In this document: positions 11,475 through 22,601 of the stretch, in pieces
Numbering within the stretch: the stretch's first letter is position 1
Layout of the letters: every line of letters starts with the position of its first letter
Source of the DNA: Lepidodermella squamata
Lineage: Eukaryota > Gastrotricha
Direction of reading: 5' to 3'
Assembly (NCBI GenBank): GCA_047495785.1
Contig: JBLDXI010000009.1
Coordinates: 806,001 to 870,000 of the forward strand
DNA: 64,000 nt
The notes under the pieces: model-generated
Seen by the model: only the letters and a program-made list of their open reading frames with translations
Database searches by the model: none
What the model was told of the DNA's origin: nothing
Translations under genes and position numbers: made by a program

Positions 11475-12363
11475 TTTGATCACTTCGAATAAATTCAGAT
11501 CAGCTAGTCACCCTGCATGCATTTTTACCATCATTGATCGAACTTGTGTAGTAAATCTTTTTGAGTATTATTTCTGTTTCGAATGGTATTATTATTATTC
11601 GTATAATTAGTACCACGATAATATCAACTTCTTTCATTTTTATTCTTATTGTTTGCTCGTTCATCGCATGGCGCTCTCGCTATTTTTCATTACATTAGGA
11701 ACGCTCAACCGTGGTTGTTACGTGACGAAATAGCCTTACAGTTTTCAAGAAATGCTGATCACCTTCTATCAACAACAATAGCGATCTCTTGTGCGCCTGC
11801 CAGTTATATTCGTTAGTTTCTTCCCGATTTTAGCCAGCTTGTTGGCTTTCGCTTTTTTATTTGTTAACGATGTTTGCGGTCATAGCCTCGAACTCAAGTA
11901 CGCCTTGCATTCTAGAAGAAAGTTGATTAATTGCTAAATCTTTATGGTGAGATGATATTAAAGGCACTAGCTAATTAGCCCTTTCATCTTTTCATTGGTT
12001 ATTTTAGACTGCCGAAACTATGTCGCCACAATACATTAACAATGATTTTTCATTTACTTTACGCTCGATCAAAAAGACGTTTTTATGCATTGTTAGCAAA
12101 GAATAAATAATGAATAAAATTTGTGTATATACTGAAGTTTTTCGAATTCACACACAACAGTTGACAATGTAAGCGCTTGCTGCTGCTGAGCCGCATGATG
12201 GTAACGGTCCGCTATTGATTGGGTATTTTTGAGTGTTACGAGCTGCTTATGCTTAGGATAACTGGTTCATTAATTTCATTTTTAGACTAGAATGAGCTTC
12301 ATGACGTGTGGTCTTTCTATGATCGCCAACTTGGAAAGAATCTAAGGATGGAAAGAAAAAAGA
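11475..12363. other. APC 3' flank, AT-rich
   Basis: No coding signal. An AATAAA lies at 11488-11493, only 14 nt after the APC stop, and a denser AATAAA cluster lies at about 12102-12119. Either could serve as the polyadenylation signal, and the second is the more typical distance for a 3'UTR. Confidence 0.5.
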
Positions 12364-12463
12364 GGTTTCAGTTTTCATGCTCGGAATTAGTTGTTGTAGT
12401 CGTGGTCTGCTCGCTGCAGCTACTGCTGTTGCGACATCGTTGTTCTCTCTCGTCACTAGATGA
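12364..12463 (+). repeat. ~100-bp direct repeat, copy A
   Basis: Copy A runs from GGTTTCAG through the shared blocks TTTTCATGCTCGGA, CTGCTCGCTG and TTGCGACATCG to CTAGATGA. Copy B at 13469-13571 repeats the same blocks in the same order and orientation with roughly 85-90 % identity and small indels. The two copies bracket the globin-like gene. Confidence 0.85.
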
Positions 12464-12804
12464 ATTGATCAACAAAGCCCGATCGCTAAAAATGGTGTAA
12501 ATCCAGTTCGCAAAATCGATCCTGAATTTGAACAGTCACCGCTAACAGTTGATGAAGTTATTTGGAATGCAAGCTCACCATAACGTCCGGTCTTCCTCCG
12601 TGAATACCTGATTCGACTTGACACAGTCTTCCTCGATCGCCATCAATAAGGACCGAAACATAAGCTTTGGGATTAATAAATGCTGTGAGCACAGCAGCCA
12701 AAAAATGAAGCAACCTTACCCCATACTCATTTTCGTAAATTTCATTTTGCAAATGAGCTGGCATATTGAAGATACGTACGGCTTCGGCTGCAAACAAATA
12801 CTTA

Positions 12805-13162
12805 TTAATGCTTCATTTTGGCTAAGAAAACTTTCAGCTGACCTCTAACAGCGATCGGGTCGTGAGCGTTGTCGACCAAATACCGAATAGAGGAAACGAC
12901 GCGCGGCACATGCTCATTCCGTAGCCAGTCATTTTGTCCCAATTCTTCTGTGCTCACATTCCGAAGATGAACGAAGAGGTCTTTGAAACGAAGATTATCT
13001 GTTAAAAATCTTACAAAGAGAAAAGCGTAAATGCTAACACGCATCAGTAGTGAAATGGATTTTTACAAACCTGACAAAAAATTGTGTCGAATTCTCAGAG
13101 CTATTCGTAATGAAGTTGTTGAACATGATTTTCAAACGACTTTGACTGTGAGGGTCATCCAT
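12805..13162 (-). CDS. globin-like protein, truncated after the F helix (possible pseudogene)
   Basis: Two minus-strand exons, 13071-13162 and 12805-13009, join in frame across a 61-nt intron and encode 98 residues. The product reads like helices A-F of an animal globin: FFVRFLTDNLRFKDLF for helices B-C, a CD segment containing VSTEELGQ, an E helix with a distal-type histidine in LRNEHVPRVV, then VDNAHDP and LKVFLAKMKH, where the last histidine aligns with the proximal haem ligand F8. Two stop codons follow immediately, so the G and H helices (about 50 residues) are missing. An alternative donor at 12842/12841 would splice to 12776 or nearby and avoid the stop, but would lose the F8 region and the continuation does not look like globin. 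It lies between two direct repeats. The globin assignment is fairly sure; functionality is not. Confidence 0.6.
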
Positions 13163-13468
13163 TCACTCGCGTTAAGTAATCAGCGAAAATGTAAGCCCTT
13201 TATTTTGCGATATAGTAATGTTAGTTTCTTTCGAACCGCGCAAATTCAGAAGCGCATTCGTCTTGTTTACATGAGATTTGGGTCCTGATGAGCTGATGCT
13301 GTATTTTTGTTGACCAAGGACTGTGCGGCTGATGATGGCTGTCGTAAATGAGTCTTCTGTAAGTTATCGACTTTTTGTGTATCCGCTAATTATTGTGCAT
13401 CGCTCGTGTTTTAAGCTACATGAGGTTTTTGTATAAACGACGTGCGGCTTGAACAATATTTTCGCACT

Positions 13469-13571
13469 GGTTTCAATTTTCATGCTCGGACTTAGTTGTT
13501 GTTGTCGTGTCTGCTCGCTGTAGCTACTCCTTTTGCGACATCGCTGCTCGCTCTCTCTCGTCGCTAGATGA
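13469..13571 (+). repeat. ~100-bp direct repeat, copy B
   Basis: Second copy of the repeat described at 12364-12463, about 1.1 kb away in the same orientation. It differs by scattered substitutions and a few one- to four-base indels near the TCTCTC run. Confidence 0.85.
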
Positions 13572-15506
13572 TACCAGACCGATTCTACAACGGCTGATTT
13601 AACCCATCAGCCTTGATAATTGAATTTAAGCCATCATTGAACTTCATTTCAGAATATATGCAAAACTATAAGTGCAAAACTTGAGCTTTACTTTCTTTAA
13701 TATGTGATATAAATAGAGTATAAATAAAATAAATTTACTTTCCTTAATGTTTAATGTGTATTCGCTCTGGCTGTCCGGGTTGAAAACGACAAACGACCGT
13801 TTTGCCCACTGGAGACCGGAAATATCCTGCCATCGTCAAGTTTCACCTCTGCGTTGCATTAATTTTCTAATTTCAATTAATTTCAAGGCTCTTAAATTCC
13901 AAGTCTACGTAAATCACCGAGGAAAATATTATCAACACCGCAGCTCATTTTAATAGTTGTTTAAAAGCGTTCAAAAATTACCCCTAAGCTTCGCTTTTCG
14001 ATGGGGCTATTCGGTCGCAATTAATTTGACAAAAGTATGCGTCGTATCGCGGGTTCCTGAGCGTCTGTAGAATAAGAAGAAATTGCTCGCCAGCTTCGCA
14101 ATAGTCTGTCTATCCGGGTCCAGGTAATTCAACGCAGAACAGTGGTTAAGATGTATTAAACCTTACGTCTGAGCAGAGGTGAGCCCACAGCTTCAGCACT
14201 GCTAACTCCTAGACATCACCCTTTTCACAGAATAAGTCTCAAATGTCGAGGTAATTTTATTCAATTGAAAATTATATCAATTTGGCTGCACAGTTTTTGA
14301 GTACCTATGTCCCATTCTGCTGCTTGAACGAACATTTCACCGAATATATCCCCTTATCCTGCGATAGCCCAAAATGACGGTTTTCGATGTTCGTCGATTC
14401 CACGCAGTCCGAAATGACAGGTGTGCAAAACCACTTTGCTGCCTGTGCGGGTGTGAAGCCAGTTTAGGCTTTCAGGAGTCAAGAGACATAAAAGAGCTAG
14501 AATATTTGATTGGTTCATTCGTTCATTCGTTGGCAAACATTAATATTTTTAATCTAATATTGCATTATAAGATAGAGGCAAAATAACACTTGCCAATCGT
14601 CCGAACATCTTTATTAGCCGAAAATCGGGAAATTTCATGATGCCACCGTAAACAACTCAGTTAATAATAGGTAAGTATAACTACATTTAAATTTAAATTA
14701 TCTTCATGATTCTTTCAGTGAGATTTGGCCCGATCAATATCAACTGAATGGTTAGCTGTATAATACAAGGCACTTATGATAACATTATTTGTTAACATAA
14801 TAATATCTGAAAGTTTCTATTCGAGCGTGAATCATTTAACATCAAAAACGAATTTCCATCACAGGTTATTCGGCACGAAGACTCGTTAATATAAATTTTT
14901 GAATCAGATTTCAAGATCAAATAAAAAAGGCCAAACTTCTGCGCGAAACAGCAGCATGAGAGCAATTCTATTATACTAAAAAAGAAACATAGATGAATTT
15001 TGCCATCACAAAGTTAAGATTTACGATTATATGAAAATAGAAAGCTGAAAAATCAACAAATAGGTGGGGAAATATATCACATCTTCGTTTCCATGCCGTT
15101 TGATATCGACAAAAATACCTTATAATGCTGCAAATACTGACCCATGCTCATTTAGTAGCCCAGCTCATCAACTCAGGTTCTTTAGTTTCATAACCCCTAT
15201 GGTAGCGAGTTTGAATATTTTCGGGGTATCTAGGCACTCATCTACGCATCTTATACACACAGCCTAAATTCGACTTCTGGGGTGATTTTCGATATTTTGG
15301 TTGTGCAAGCCCACTCTCTAATGGGACAGAACGATGATTTCAGACCTTCCAATTAGGCATTAGCCCAGGTCAGTTAGCATTTGCAGTATTACGGTAATAT
15401 CGGAGTATCTCAAAAAATATCAGCGATTATTGAGAAGATGAAAGAGCTTATAGATACATCAGTAGGTATAGAGTAACCACAGAATCTCAAATTGACTGCA
15501 ACATAA
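13572..15506. other. intergenic DNA, nothing supported
   Basis: AT-rich spacer between the globin-like locus and the 3' end of the GPCR gene. Short frames on both strands show no recognisable domain. An AT-rich run at about 13700-13735 contains overlapping AATAAA-like words. No RNA gene or mobile element was recognised. Confidence 0.5.
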
Positions 15507-17864
15507 TCAATTATCAAGTTTACTGCCAGATTCAGCCGACATTGCCCGTTGAGGAATCGGCGACGAACTGTTCACCTTAATCGTTCTGACAGTGAGGTCG
15601 CCCGTTGCCTCGCTTGAATGCGACAGCTGCTCGTCATTATTGCCGGGATAGTCGGTACCGTAGCTGTCTCTGAATGACGGCCGAAAAGAGTTTTGTCCAG
15701 CATCGTTTTGAATACGCGATTGAGCGCTCTCTGTTCCCGCATCGGTGGATGGCACAGTAAAAACGGTGCTGGCTCGATACTTGAGTTTGGGCGAAGAGTT
15801 ACCACCGAGAAATCGTTTCATCGTTGAAATTGTAAAGCCTGAAACAAATTTCATCCATATAGACATATAAAAAAAATCAGTCTTCGTGAAAAAACCTTTG
15901 TTGCTAGTTGGTAAATTGCTGACAAATAGCGGAACATTCTGCTGTGTTTTCGTTGGGACGCGCGCGTCACTTTCTGCCGAATTTGTTAGCACCGGGTGAA
16001 TAATTGAAGCGCTGGCTGGAGAGGTGATAGTCGTCGCATTTATCCCACTATGAGCCATGTCCAGCGGCAGAGAAAGCATTTCCACGGTCGAACGTGGCGC
16101 CGTGTTTTGCGGCTTCGCCGTCGGGCTATCTTCTATTCCACTGTCATGACCATCGATAGCGCCGACTCTGAGGCCGTTTTCGCCAAAGCCCTGTAGCAGG
16201 TTTTTTGTAGAATTTATACTCGACGCCATTGCATCGTTCTCCGCGAGCAGATTGTCCGGGTCGCTCCCTGTTTTTCCGGCGTCAGCTGAACCCAAATAAC
16301 CGTTTTCAACAACGGCAAACACGTCATTCGAATCGCTATTAGCTGATACGGGACGGCTAGCAGGACAGTGATTAACAAGAATACCATCTGATGCGTAGAA
16401 AAGGCCATCAGCAGTCGCCATCAAAATTGGCGTCCCCAACCGAGATGGGGGTCGGTTTTCGTCATCAGTTCGGTCGGTTTTCGGCGTTGAAGCTGTTGAT
16501 GGTAAGGTATTGGAATTTGCGTCAGTATTTTGGCGACGGGAGCTCATTCGATGCCTACTACGAGCCTGGTTGGCTCTCTGACGGTTTCGGTGGACAGTTG
16601 TTGCTTCGATAAATGTTTGTGAACGTATGGTCTCCGCGGCCGAAGAGATGTCCTCATCTTCGATCGAAAACGGCCTGTTCCGCCTTTGAAGCCATCGCGA
16701 TTTCGCAACAATGTGCTTAAGCCGGCTCCATACCGATCGATACAGCGCAAACGTTAAAATGGGCGTCAAAATTGACGGCAGGAAGTTCAAAAACTGAACA
16801 GTAGTTTGAAACTCTTTGGGGAACAGTTCATCGTAATGGTCAGATTGAGCGTCGTTTGTCGTTGAATTGAGAGCAGAATCATTCGTCTTTTTGATCAGGG
16901 ATTGTGTGAGAACGTCGGAGTTATTATTCGACGTACTGTTATGTAGATTGAATGATACACGAGTGGGAGCTGCGGTCGTAAAATTAAGCCTTGGTTCAGG
17001 GGAACCATTGCCGTTCGGATAATCTTTCGACAAAATGATATCAGATGTCAACGTGACAAACAACGGCGTTTGGCAAAGCAACCATACAAGATAAAGCACA
17101 GAGACATAAGCTGCGACCTCAAAATCCGTCATAGGGCGATAACTGCTCTTGCTTTTCAAGCGCTTTCTAATGACATTTCTGTTCTCGACATTGGAATAGT
17201 CAGCGTTTTGATTTTGACAAGTTCCAACATCTTCTATCACGCTGACCATCGGTTCTTGTACGATGTACTTTTTAAGTATCATCAGCAAGAATACTGAAGT
17301 GAAGGCGATTGGAATCGCATAACCGAAAGTAACCATTATTATGGCGTAGCTCTCAGGTGTCTCAGAGGCAATTAGACAGGAGAAATGGTTTCTACGGTAA
17401 AAAGTAGGTGTCACGCCAGTTAGCATTGATATGTAAACAGCCGATGCGTGAACCCAACAGTATATGACCATGCACCAAGCACGTTCTCTTGTGACCCTAT
17501 CTGGATAGTTTATGGGCGAATAGATGGCAACCATCCTATCCAAAGCCATCATAGACGTCAATACTATTCGGGCTGTAGGAATCAACGAATTGAAAAACGC
17601 GTGATATCGGCAAAGATGAATGCCAGGTTCATTTTCCAGTGGCCACTTGTTCAGGAATGCCGCGGAAGTCGTCAGGGTCATATTGCAAATGGAATCTACC
17701 CATGATATTATTGCTTGACCCAGCATTAAAACATTAAATGCAGGAAGACGAGTGCGCTTTTTGTACGTCAGCGCGAATACCACGAGAAAATTTGACAAGA
17801 AGGACGTGACAGTCAAGACCAAACCGATGGAAAACAGCGTTGAGCTTTCCCATGAAGTAACCAT
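15507..17864 (-). CDS. orphan rhodopsin-class G protein-coupled receptor
   Basis: Single uninterrupted frame of 785 codons. Seven hydrophobic segments are visible. TM1 lies around residues 8-34, TM2 at 42-64, and TM3 at 87-115, with a preceding Cys for the conserved disulphide. TM4, TM5 and TM6 (ending VLYLVWLLCQTPLFVTL) follow, and TM7 is within NFLPSILTPILTFALYRSVW. The DRY box reads DRM (MALDRMVAIYSP) and TM7 lacks a clear NPxxY, having TPILTFALY instead. The third extracellular loop is about 80 residues and carries several N-glycosylation sequons, and the cytoplasmic tail is about 400 residues, Ser/Thr-rich. The receptor resembles divergent worm orphan (possibly peptide-type) receptors, but I cannot name a ligand. 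Upstream on the minus strand TTTGTTAACAG lies 15 nt before the ATG, a likely 3' splice site. The lack of coding introns contrasts with all neighbouring genes. Confidence 0.88.
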   Translation of the reverse strand: MVTSWESSTLFSIGLVLTVTSFLSNFLVVFALTYKKRTRLPAFNVLMLGQAIISWVDSICNMTLTTSAAFLNKWPLENEPGIHLCRYHAFFNSLIPTARIVLTSMMALDRMVAIYSPINYPDRVTRERAWCMVIYCWVHASAVYISMLTGVTPTFYRRNHFSCLIASETPESYAIIMVTFGYAIPIAFTSVFLLMILKKYIVQEPMVSVIEDVGTCQNQNADYSNVENRNVIRKRLKSKSSYRPMTDFEVAAYVSVLYLVWLLCQTPLFVTLTSDIILSKDYPNGNGSPEPRLNFTTAAPTRVSFNLHNSTSNNNSDVLTQSLIKKTNDSALNSTTNDAQSDHYDELFPKEFQTTVQFLNFLPSILTPILTFALYRSVWSRLKHIVAKSRWLQRRNRPFSIEDEDISSAAETIRSQTFIEATTVHRNRQRANQARSRHRMSSRRQNTDANSNTLPSTASTPKTDRTDDENRPPSRLGTPILMATADGLFYASDGILVNHCPASRPVSANSDSNDVFAVVENGYLGSADAGKTGSDPDNLLAENDAMASSINSTKNLLQGFGENGLRVGAIDGHDSGIEDSPTAKPQNTAPRSTVEMLSLPLDMAHSGINATTITSPASASIIHPVLTNSAESDARVPTKTQQNVPLFVSNLPTSNKGFFTKTDFFYMSIWMKFVSGFTISTMKRFLGGNSSPKLKYRASTVFTVPSTDAGTESAQSRIQNDAGQNSFRPSFRDSYGTDYPGNNDEQLSHSSEATGDLTVRTIKVNSSSPIPQRAMSAESGSKLDN

Positions 17865-17879
17865 TTTTCAAGTCACATC

Positions 17880-20364
17880 TGTTAACAAAGAAACAAAATC
17901 TTAATCATATAAAATCAACGCGAGTTTAAGAGGCTTTTGGATAAATAAAATGACCAAGAACCCTTTCTCAGGACGTCTTAGCATCGTGTAATTTTGGGCT
18001 TTGAGAATTTATGGGCCAGGCATATACATTAACGCAGAGGCTGAAAATGGGCTGTTTTATCGATTTGGTCTTTCTTCATTCCCCTAAAACAATAGATGAT
18101 AAAATAATTTCCACAGAGACACTCCACTCAAAGTTTCAATTCAACGTAGCAAATGTGCTTGATTAATGGATAGCTGAATTGATGGACCTATAAGCCCAGT
18201 CGCCAGTTACCCGACGTTATACTTGGGCATCATTGTGAGGGTTGAACTTTGGGAAGCAAATCACCGAGTTGATGATAGTTTATACGGGTCGATGGCGCAA
18301 TGACGGAGACTAGGAACTAATTAGCAACTACCTGCCGATGTATTCTTTCTCAGCTATTTGAAACTTTTGAACGCTTCCTGGACATCCAGATTAAACAGTA
18401 CATTCACGAATCCAAGTTTCTACTGCGATGATCAGTTGAGCGAGCTGCTGATTTGGGGTGGCCGCGCATGGGTTTGCGTGAAAGCGTTTGTAGAAACTAA
18501 AAATTAATTATCAATAATAACAATTATTTAAAATAATGTTTTAAAAATTGTACACAAATTAATACAACTTGAAGATGAAATGAATGAACTCAATTTTTTT
18601 CAAATTTTTGAGCACCAGTTTTTTAGTCGTTTTATTTTACAGTCCTCCTCTCGTTTCTCGGATCGATGGAGCCAAGTTTGCAAATGTGTAGGTGGAGCGC
18701 TGTTCAATTTTCTAGACTTTTGACGTCATACCTGACCCCATGCCGAGTAATACTCTCAATGTTGACCGGTCAGGCATGGCCACTATAATAGCAAATAAAC
18801 GGTGATCGAAATCCAAAAAGGGATTAGACATCCCAAGCTCCAAGAATCTGCCAGTTGGAAATCATTGTTTGGATATTAAATGTATGGAAATTGGCCATAC
18901 ATTTTATTTTATAATTTACTGGGGGCTAGAAGCTTCTTCGGTTTTATTGCCACGCCTGTTTGGTCATTCATGGTATAAGCATGCTAATGTTTAAGTATTG
19001 CCGGTAGATTGAAGCGTCGACACTTTGGAATTTGGTTTAAAAAATTAGGGGAAAAGAAAAAACATTTTATTGGCCAAAATTAGGTTAGAGCAGGCTCGCA
19101 ACAGGTGAAAGCATATGACTAATATGCAGTTTTTTGTCTTAATTTAGCTGTTCTACAGAAAATGTCAAGTAGGCGACTCTATCAGGGTCGGCCGATTCTG
19201 AGAAGCTGAATAGGCTCGTGAGCTCATCGAAGCCATTTCGGGTACTGGAGCGGAATGGTAGCATCTGATCGGCCGTTTGACCCCACTCCCCATTTCAGGA
19301 GCCAGAACCGACTTTCCCTTCCGAGTGTAGCGGCTGATCACATACCATCATACTTGACACATGCCTGGTCGTTTAAACTGGGCGGGTTTAAAGAAAGAGT
19401 CGCACCGCATCGCTAGTAGTGCTATCGTTATTGTTAGTGGCAGTTGACTGAAGTATATTTCTGCGGCATTTTCAGCCCATGTGGCCCGAAGAACGGATGG
19501 TCAGAGGAGCGGCAGGCCGAGATAGATTCGACAGTCTTCATATCTTCAGTCAGTAGAAGTTGACGTTGGAGAAGCTTAGTCTTGATGTGGGCAGCGCACT
19601 CGAGGCGAGCAACGATGTTCAATATAATTTTTCTTATTAGATAGATCATAGCTCTATTTTTATAATTTATTTTTGTATCTTATTGTGCCTTTTCTGCGCC
19701 TAACACTGTATTATCGGTCTAACTCATCAACCCAAGCCCTGTCAAATCACCAGAATTGGTGTCAGGGTCTAACATATATCCATCCATCCAGCAGCTTTTC
19801 GGGACACCAGGTTCCGAGTAGAGTCGCCCATCCACATCATTGCCGTGTAAACACTTCCCGTATGCTATCAGAGTCGGCCTCTTTCACTAGGAAATAGTGG
19901 CGGAGACAGGCTACTTGGTTGCGACTTTTGGAAGCAGCAGGCTGAAGTCGCGCAGCAGAAGGTCGTGCTTCGTCGGTTGAGGAAGGCCAAGACACTTATT
20001 GACGAAGCGTGCATGGTGCCGGAGGCCCTTGCAACTGGCGAATTAAATCCCCAAGCTCTATCGAAAATCTATTTCCATGAAATAACTTGAAAACACATTT
20101 TTCCCGTGGGGGAGTGGCTGCTAGTTGTAATGCTTTTTCACTGTTGATGAGAGCTACATTTTGACACCAACATCAAATCGATAGGAGAATATAAAAAAAC
20201 CTTTAAAATTTGACCGACGCCAGCTAAGAAAGAACTCAGAAAGATAGAGAGAGGAAAGAATTGTTAATTTTTCTTTAAAGATAAGTATTTCATAATATAA
20301 TATATAGTTACTCAAGTATACAGTGAAAACAATCTTTTTTAGAGCGTTATTCACTGATACTGGA
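17880..20364. other. intergenic DNA between GPCR and PGM3
   Basis: Promoter side of both the GPCR (minus) and PGM3 (plus). Mostly AT-rich with no recognised domain. One plus-strand stretch at about 19885-20080 stays open for roughly 65 codons, is Lys/Arg/Gln-rich and helical (for example KQQAEVAQQKVVLRRLRKAK), and could be a lost exon or transposon scrap. I cannot assign it. A TTTTTTAG acceptor-like sequence lies at 20335-20342 just before the PGM3 start. Confidence 0.45.
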
Positions 20365-22318
20365 ATGCTGTGGATCAGTCGATTGCAGGACGCCGCTGGC
20401 AAGCCAGAGAATACAATTCCAGTTGGTTTCAAACAAATAGCCTATGGAACAGCTGGATTTCGCGACAAAGGCACCATCTTACACCATGTGGTTTTTCGTA
20501 TGGGTGTGCTTGCCGCAGTCAGGTCTCAGTATCTGGGCAAAGCTGTTGGTGTGATGATTACGGCGAGGTAAAATTTTATATGGCGTTGCGGCGCGTTGCT
20601 CATGATTATTATTTTTGACATCGCTTCGATAGCCACAATCCAGCTGAGGACAATGGCGTGAAAATAGTGGACTCAGATGGTGAAATGCTAGCTGCTGATT
20701 GGGAACCTCTGGCAACTATGTTGGCAAATTCCGCCGACATCGCCGAGGCGGTCACTAAAATTGTCCAAGATCTGAAAGTCGGTTTTGCTGAAGTCAGCAA
20801 AAGTTACCCTTTGGTTGTAATTGGACGTGATACTCGTCCGACCAGCATTGACTTGTGGAAAGCTGCAATCGACGGTATAACAGCCATGAGATTTCCGTTT
20901 ATCGGTACGCAATAATATAATCAAGGTATTTGTGTGTAGCTTTTTTCAATATATAGACTGTGGAATTGTAACGACTCCTCAACTTCATTTTGTCGTTCAA
21001 AAGCTAAATAGCGATTACGCCCGTGATGGCTTCAATCCATCAAACATTTCCCTCGATGACATGCCATCTCTTTACCTTAATCGATATTTCGAAGAGATAT
21101 GTGAGGCATACCGGGAATACATCGAAATAGCGAAAGACAAGCCAAAGTCTTTGGAGAGGCTAGTTGTCGACTGTGCCAACGGCGTGGGAACCTTTGCTCT
21201 CCGAAGCGTAGCGGCAAGGCTGTCTCAAGTTGCCCCTATTGTTCCTGTCAATGTCGAACATGAATGTTGTGAGAAGTTGAATTTTCAATGCGGTGCTGAT
21301 TACGTGAAAGTTCAACAAAAACCTGCTGGCGGTATGTTGGCGCTGTGGTTTTTAGCCTAGCTCGTTACTACGACCTTTGATATTCCTAGGTGTTGATTTT
21401 GCTCCGGGAATACGATTCGCCTCATTCGATGGTGATGCAGATCGCCTTGTTTATTTTTATCAAGATAAAACTTCCAAACAGTTTCGATTGTTGGATGGCG
21501 ACAAAATAGCAACTTTGATGGCTGCCCACTTGGGTGAGCTGCTGAGTCGCGCTGACCTGCGAAGCGTACTGTCCGTCGGTCTCGTCCAGACAGCGTATGC
21601 CAACGGCAGTTCTACCAGCTATATCTGCGAGCAACTTAAAGTTCCAGTTGTATGCGTACCTACGGGCGTTAAATATTTACACAAGGCCGCCCACAAGTTC
21701 GACATCGGGATTTATTTTGAAGCCAACGGCCATGGAACTGTTTTATTCAGTGAACGAGCTTGCTCGGTGCTGTCGGAACGATGCAAGAAGCTCACGGACG
21801 AAAACATTGATGAAATGTCGATTGCCTTGAGAAAACTCGACGCCTTGCGTCGCATTATCAACCCTGCTGTTGGCGATGCTTTGAGCGATCTTCTCGCGGT
21901 CGAAGCAATTTTACACGACCGCAACTGGAATGCGGAAGAGTGGAACAAGTGTTATACCGATTTGCCTAGCCGCCAGCTCAAGGTTACGGTTAAAAATCGG
22001 GCTGATATTACGACCGAAGACGCCGAAAGACGCTGCGTGAAACCTTCTGGTCTTCAGCCAGCAATTGATGAACTTGTCAAGAAAGTAAGGCTGGGTCGAG
22101 CTTTTGTTCGTCCTTCGGGAACTGAAGACATCGTACGAATGTGAGCATTCTGCTTATTTATCTTAATTATCCAAAACATGTTTATTGTCATCAGTTATGC
22201 CGAAGCTGATACTCAGGCTGCTGCCGACTGGCTTGCTTACGACGTTGCAATGGCTGCCTACACGAATGCTGGCGGAGTGCCACCGGAACCGATTAAACCT
22301 ACCTGCGAACGTATTTAA
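20365..22318 (+). CDS. PGM3: phosphoacetylglucosamine mutase
   Basis: Interconverts GlcNAc-6-phosphate and GlcNAc-1-phosphate on the way to UDP-GlcNAc (N-glycans, O-GlcNAc, GPI anchors, chitin). Five exons are inferred: 20365-20567, 20633-20904, 20957-21331, 21390-22140 and 22195-22318; 574 residues (human about 540). Diagnostic blocks in order are GTAGFRDK, the phosphoserine loop TASHNP, VVIGRDTRPTS, TTPQLH, CANGVG, the metal-binding loop SFDGDADRLVYFY, VQTAYANGSSTSY, FEANGHGT, the YTDLPSRQLKV segment and the phosphate-binding loop RAFVRPSGTED. The serine codon of the active-site loop is split by intron 1 (AG/C). The ATG at 20365 is the first in frame and follows an acceptor-like TTTTTTAG. 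An AATAAA at 22541-22546 follows the stop, and CNOT11 begins 283 nt after the stop on the same strand, so the two may share a transcript. Confidence 0.97.
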
Positions 22319-22540
22319 CTTGCTGAACATGACAGTCGTGTTGTGTATCTTAATCTACACTTGCAATCTTCAACTTTGGGTTGTGATACATATATAAATT
22401 AACCTAAAACTTCCAGCGTGATTTGGCGTCTCTAGTTTTGTCAAAACTAACCCGATGAAAGCTTACACAGGTGATATGGCTACTGATTTCTAATTTATTA
22501 AAAAAATTTGGTAACTCAATGGGCGCTGGAAATATCTGGA

Positions 22541-22546
22541 AATAAA
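22541..22546 (+). terminator. candidate PGM3 polyadenylation signal
   Basis: AATAAA sits between PGM3 and CNOT11. A polypyrimidine tract and TTAG acceptor (22561-22579) follow about 32 nt later, which is the arrangement expected at an internal operon junction: cleavage of the upstream mRNA coupled to trans-splicing of the downstream one. Confidence 0.55.
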
Positions 22547-22560
22547 GTACTTTGACTAGT

Positions 22561-22579
22561 TTTTTTGATCTGTTGTTAG
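22561..22579 (+). promoter_or_regulatory. 3' splice site (candidate trans-splice acceptor) before CNOT11
   Basis: TTTTTTGATCTGTTGTTAG is a strong polypyrimidine-AG acceptor 22 nt before the CNOT11 ATG. No matching donor exon is visible in the short gap back to PGM3. Confidence 0.5.
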
Positions 22580-22601
22580 ACCGAAGTTATTAAAGTGAAA
22601 A

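Noticed and set aside
19434-19649. 71-codon minus-strand frame before PGM3
   Set aside because: No recognisable motif; overlaps other equally long frames on the opposite strand.
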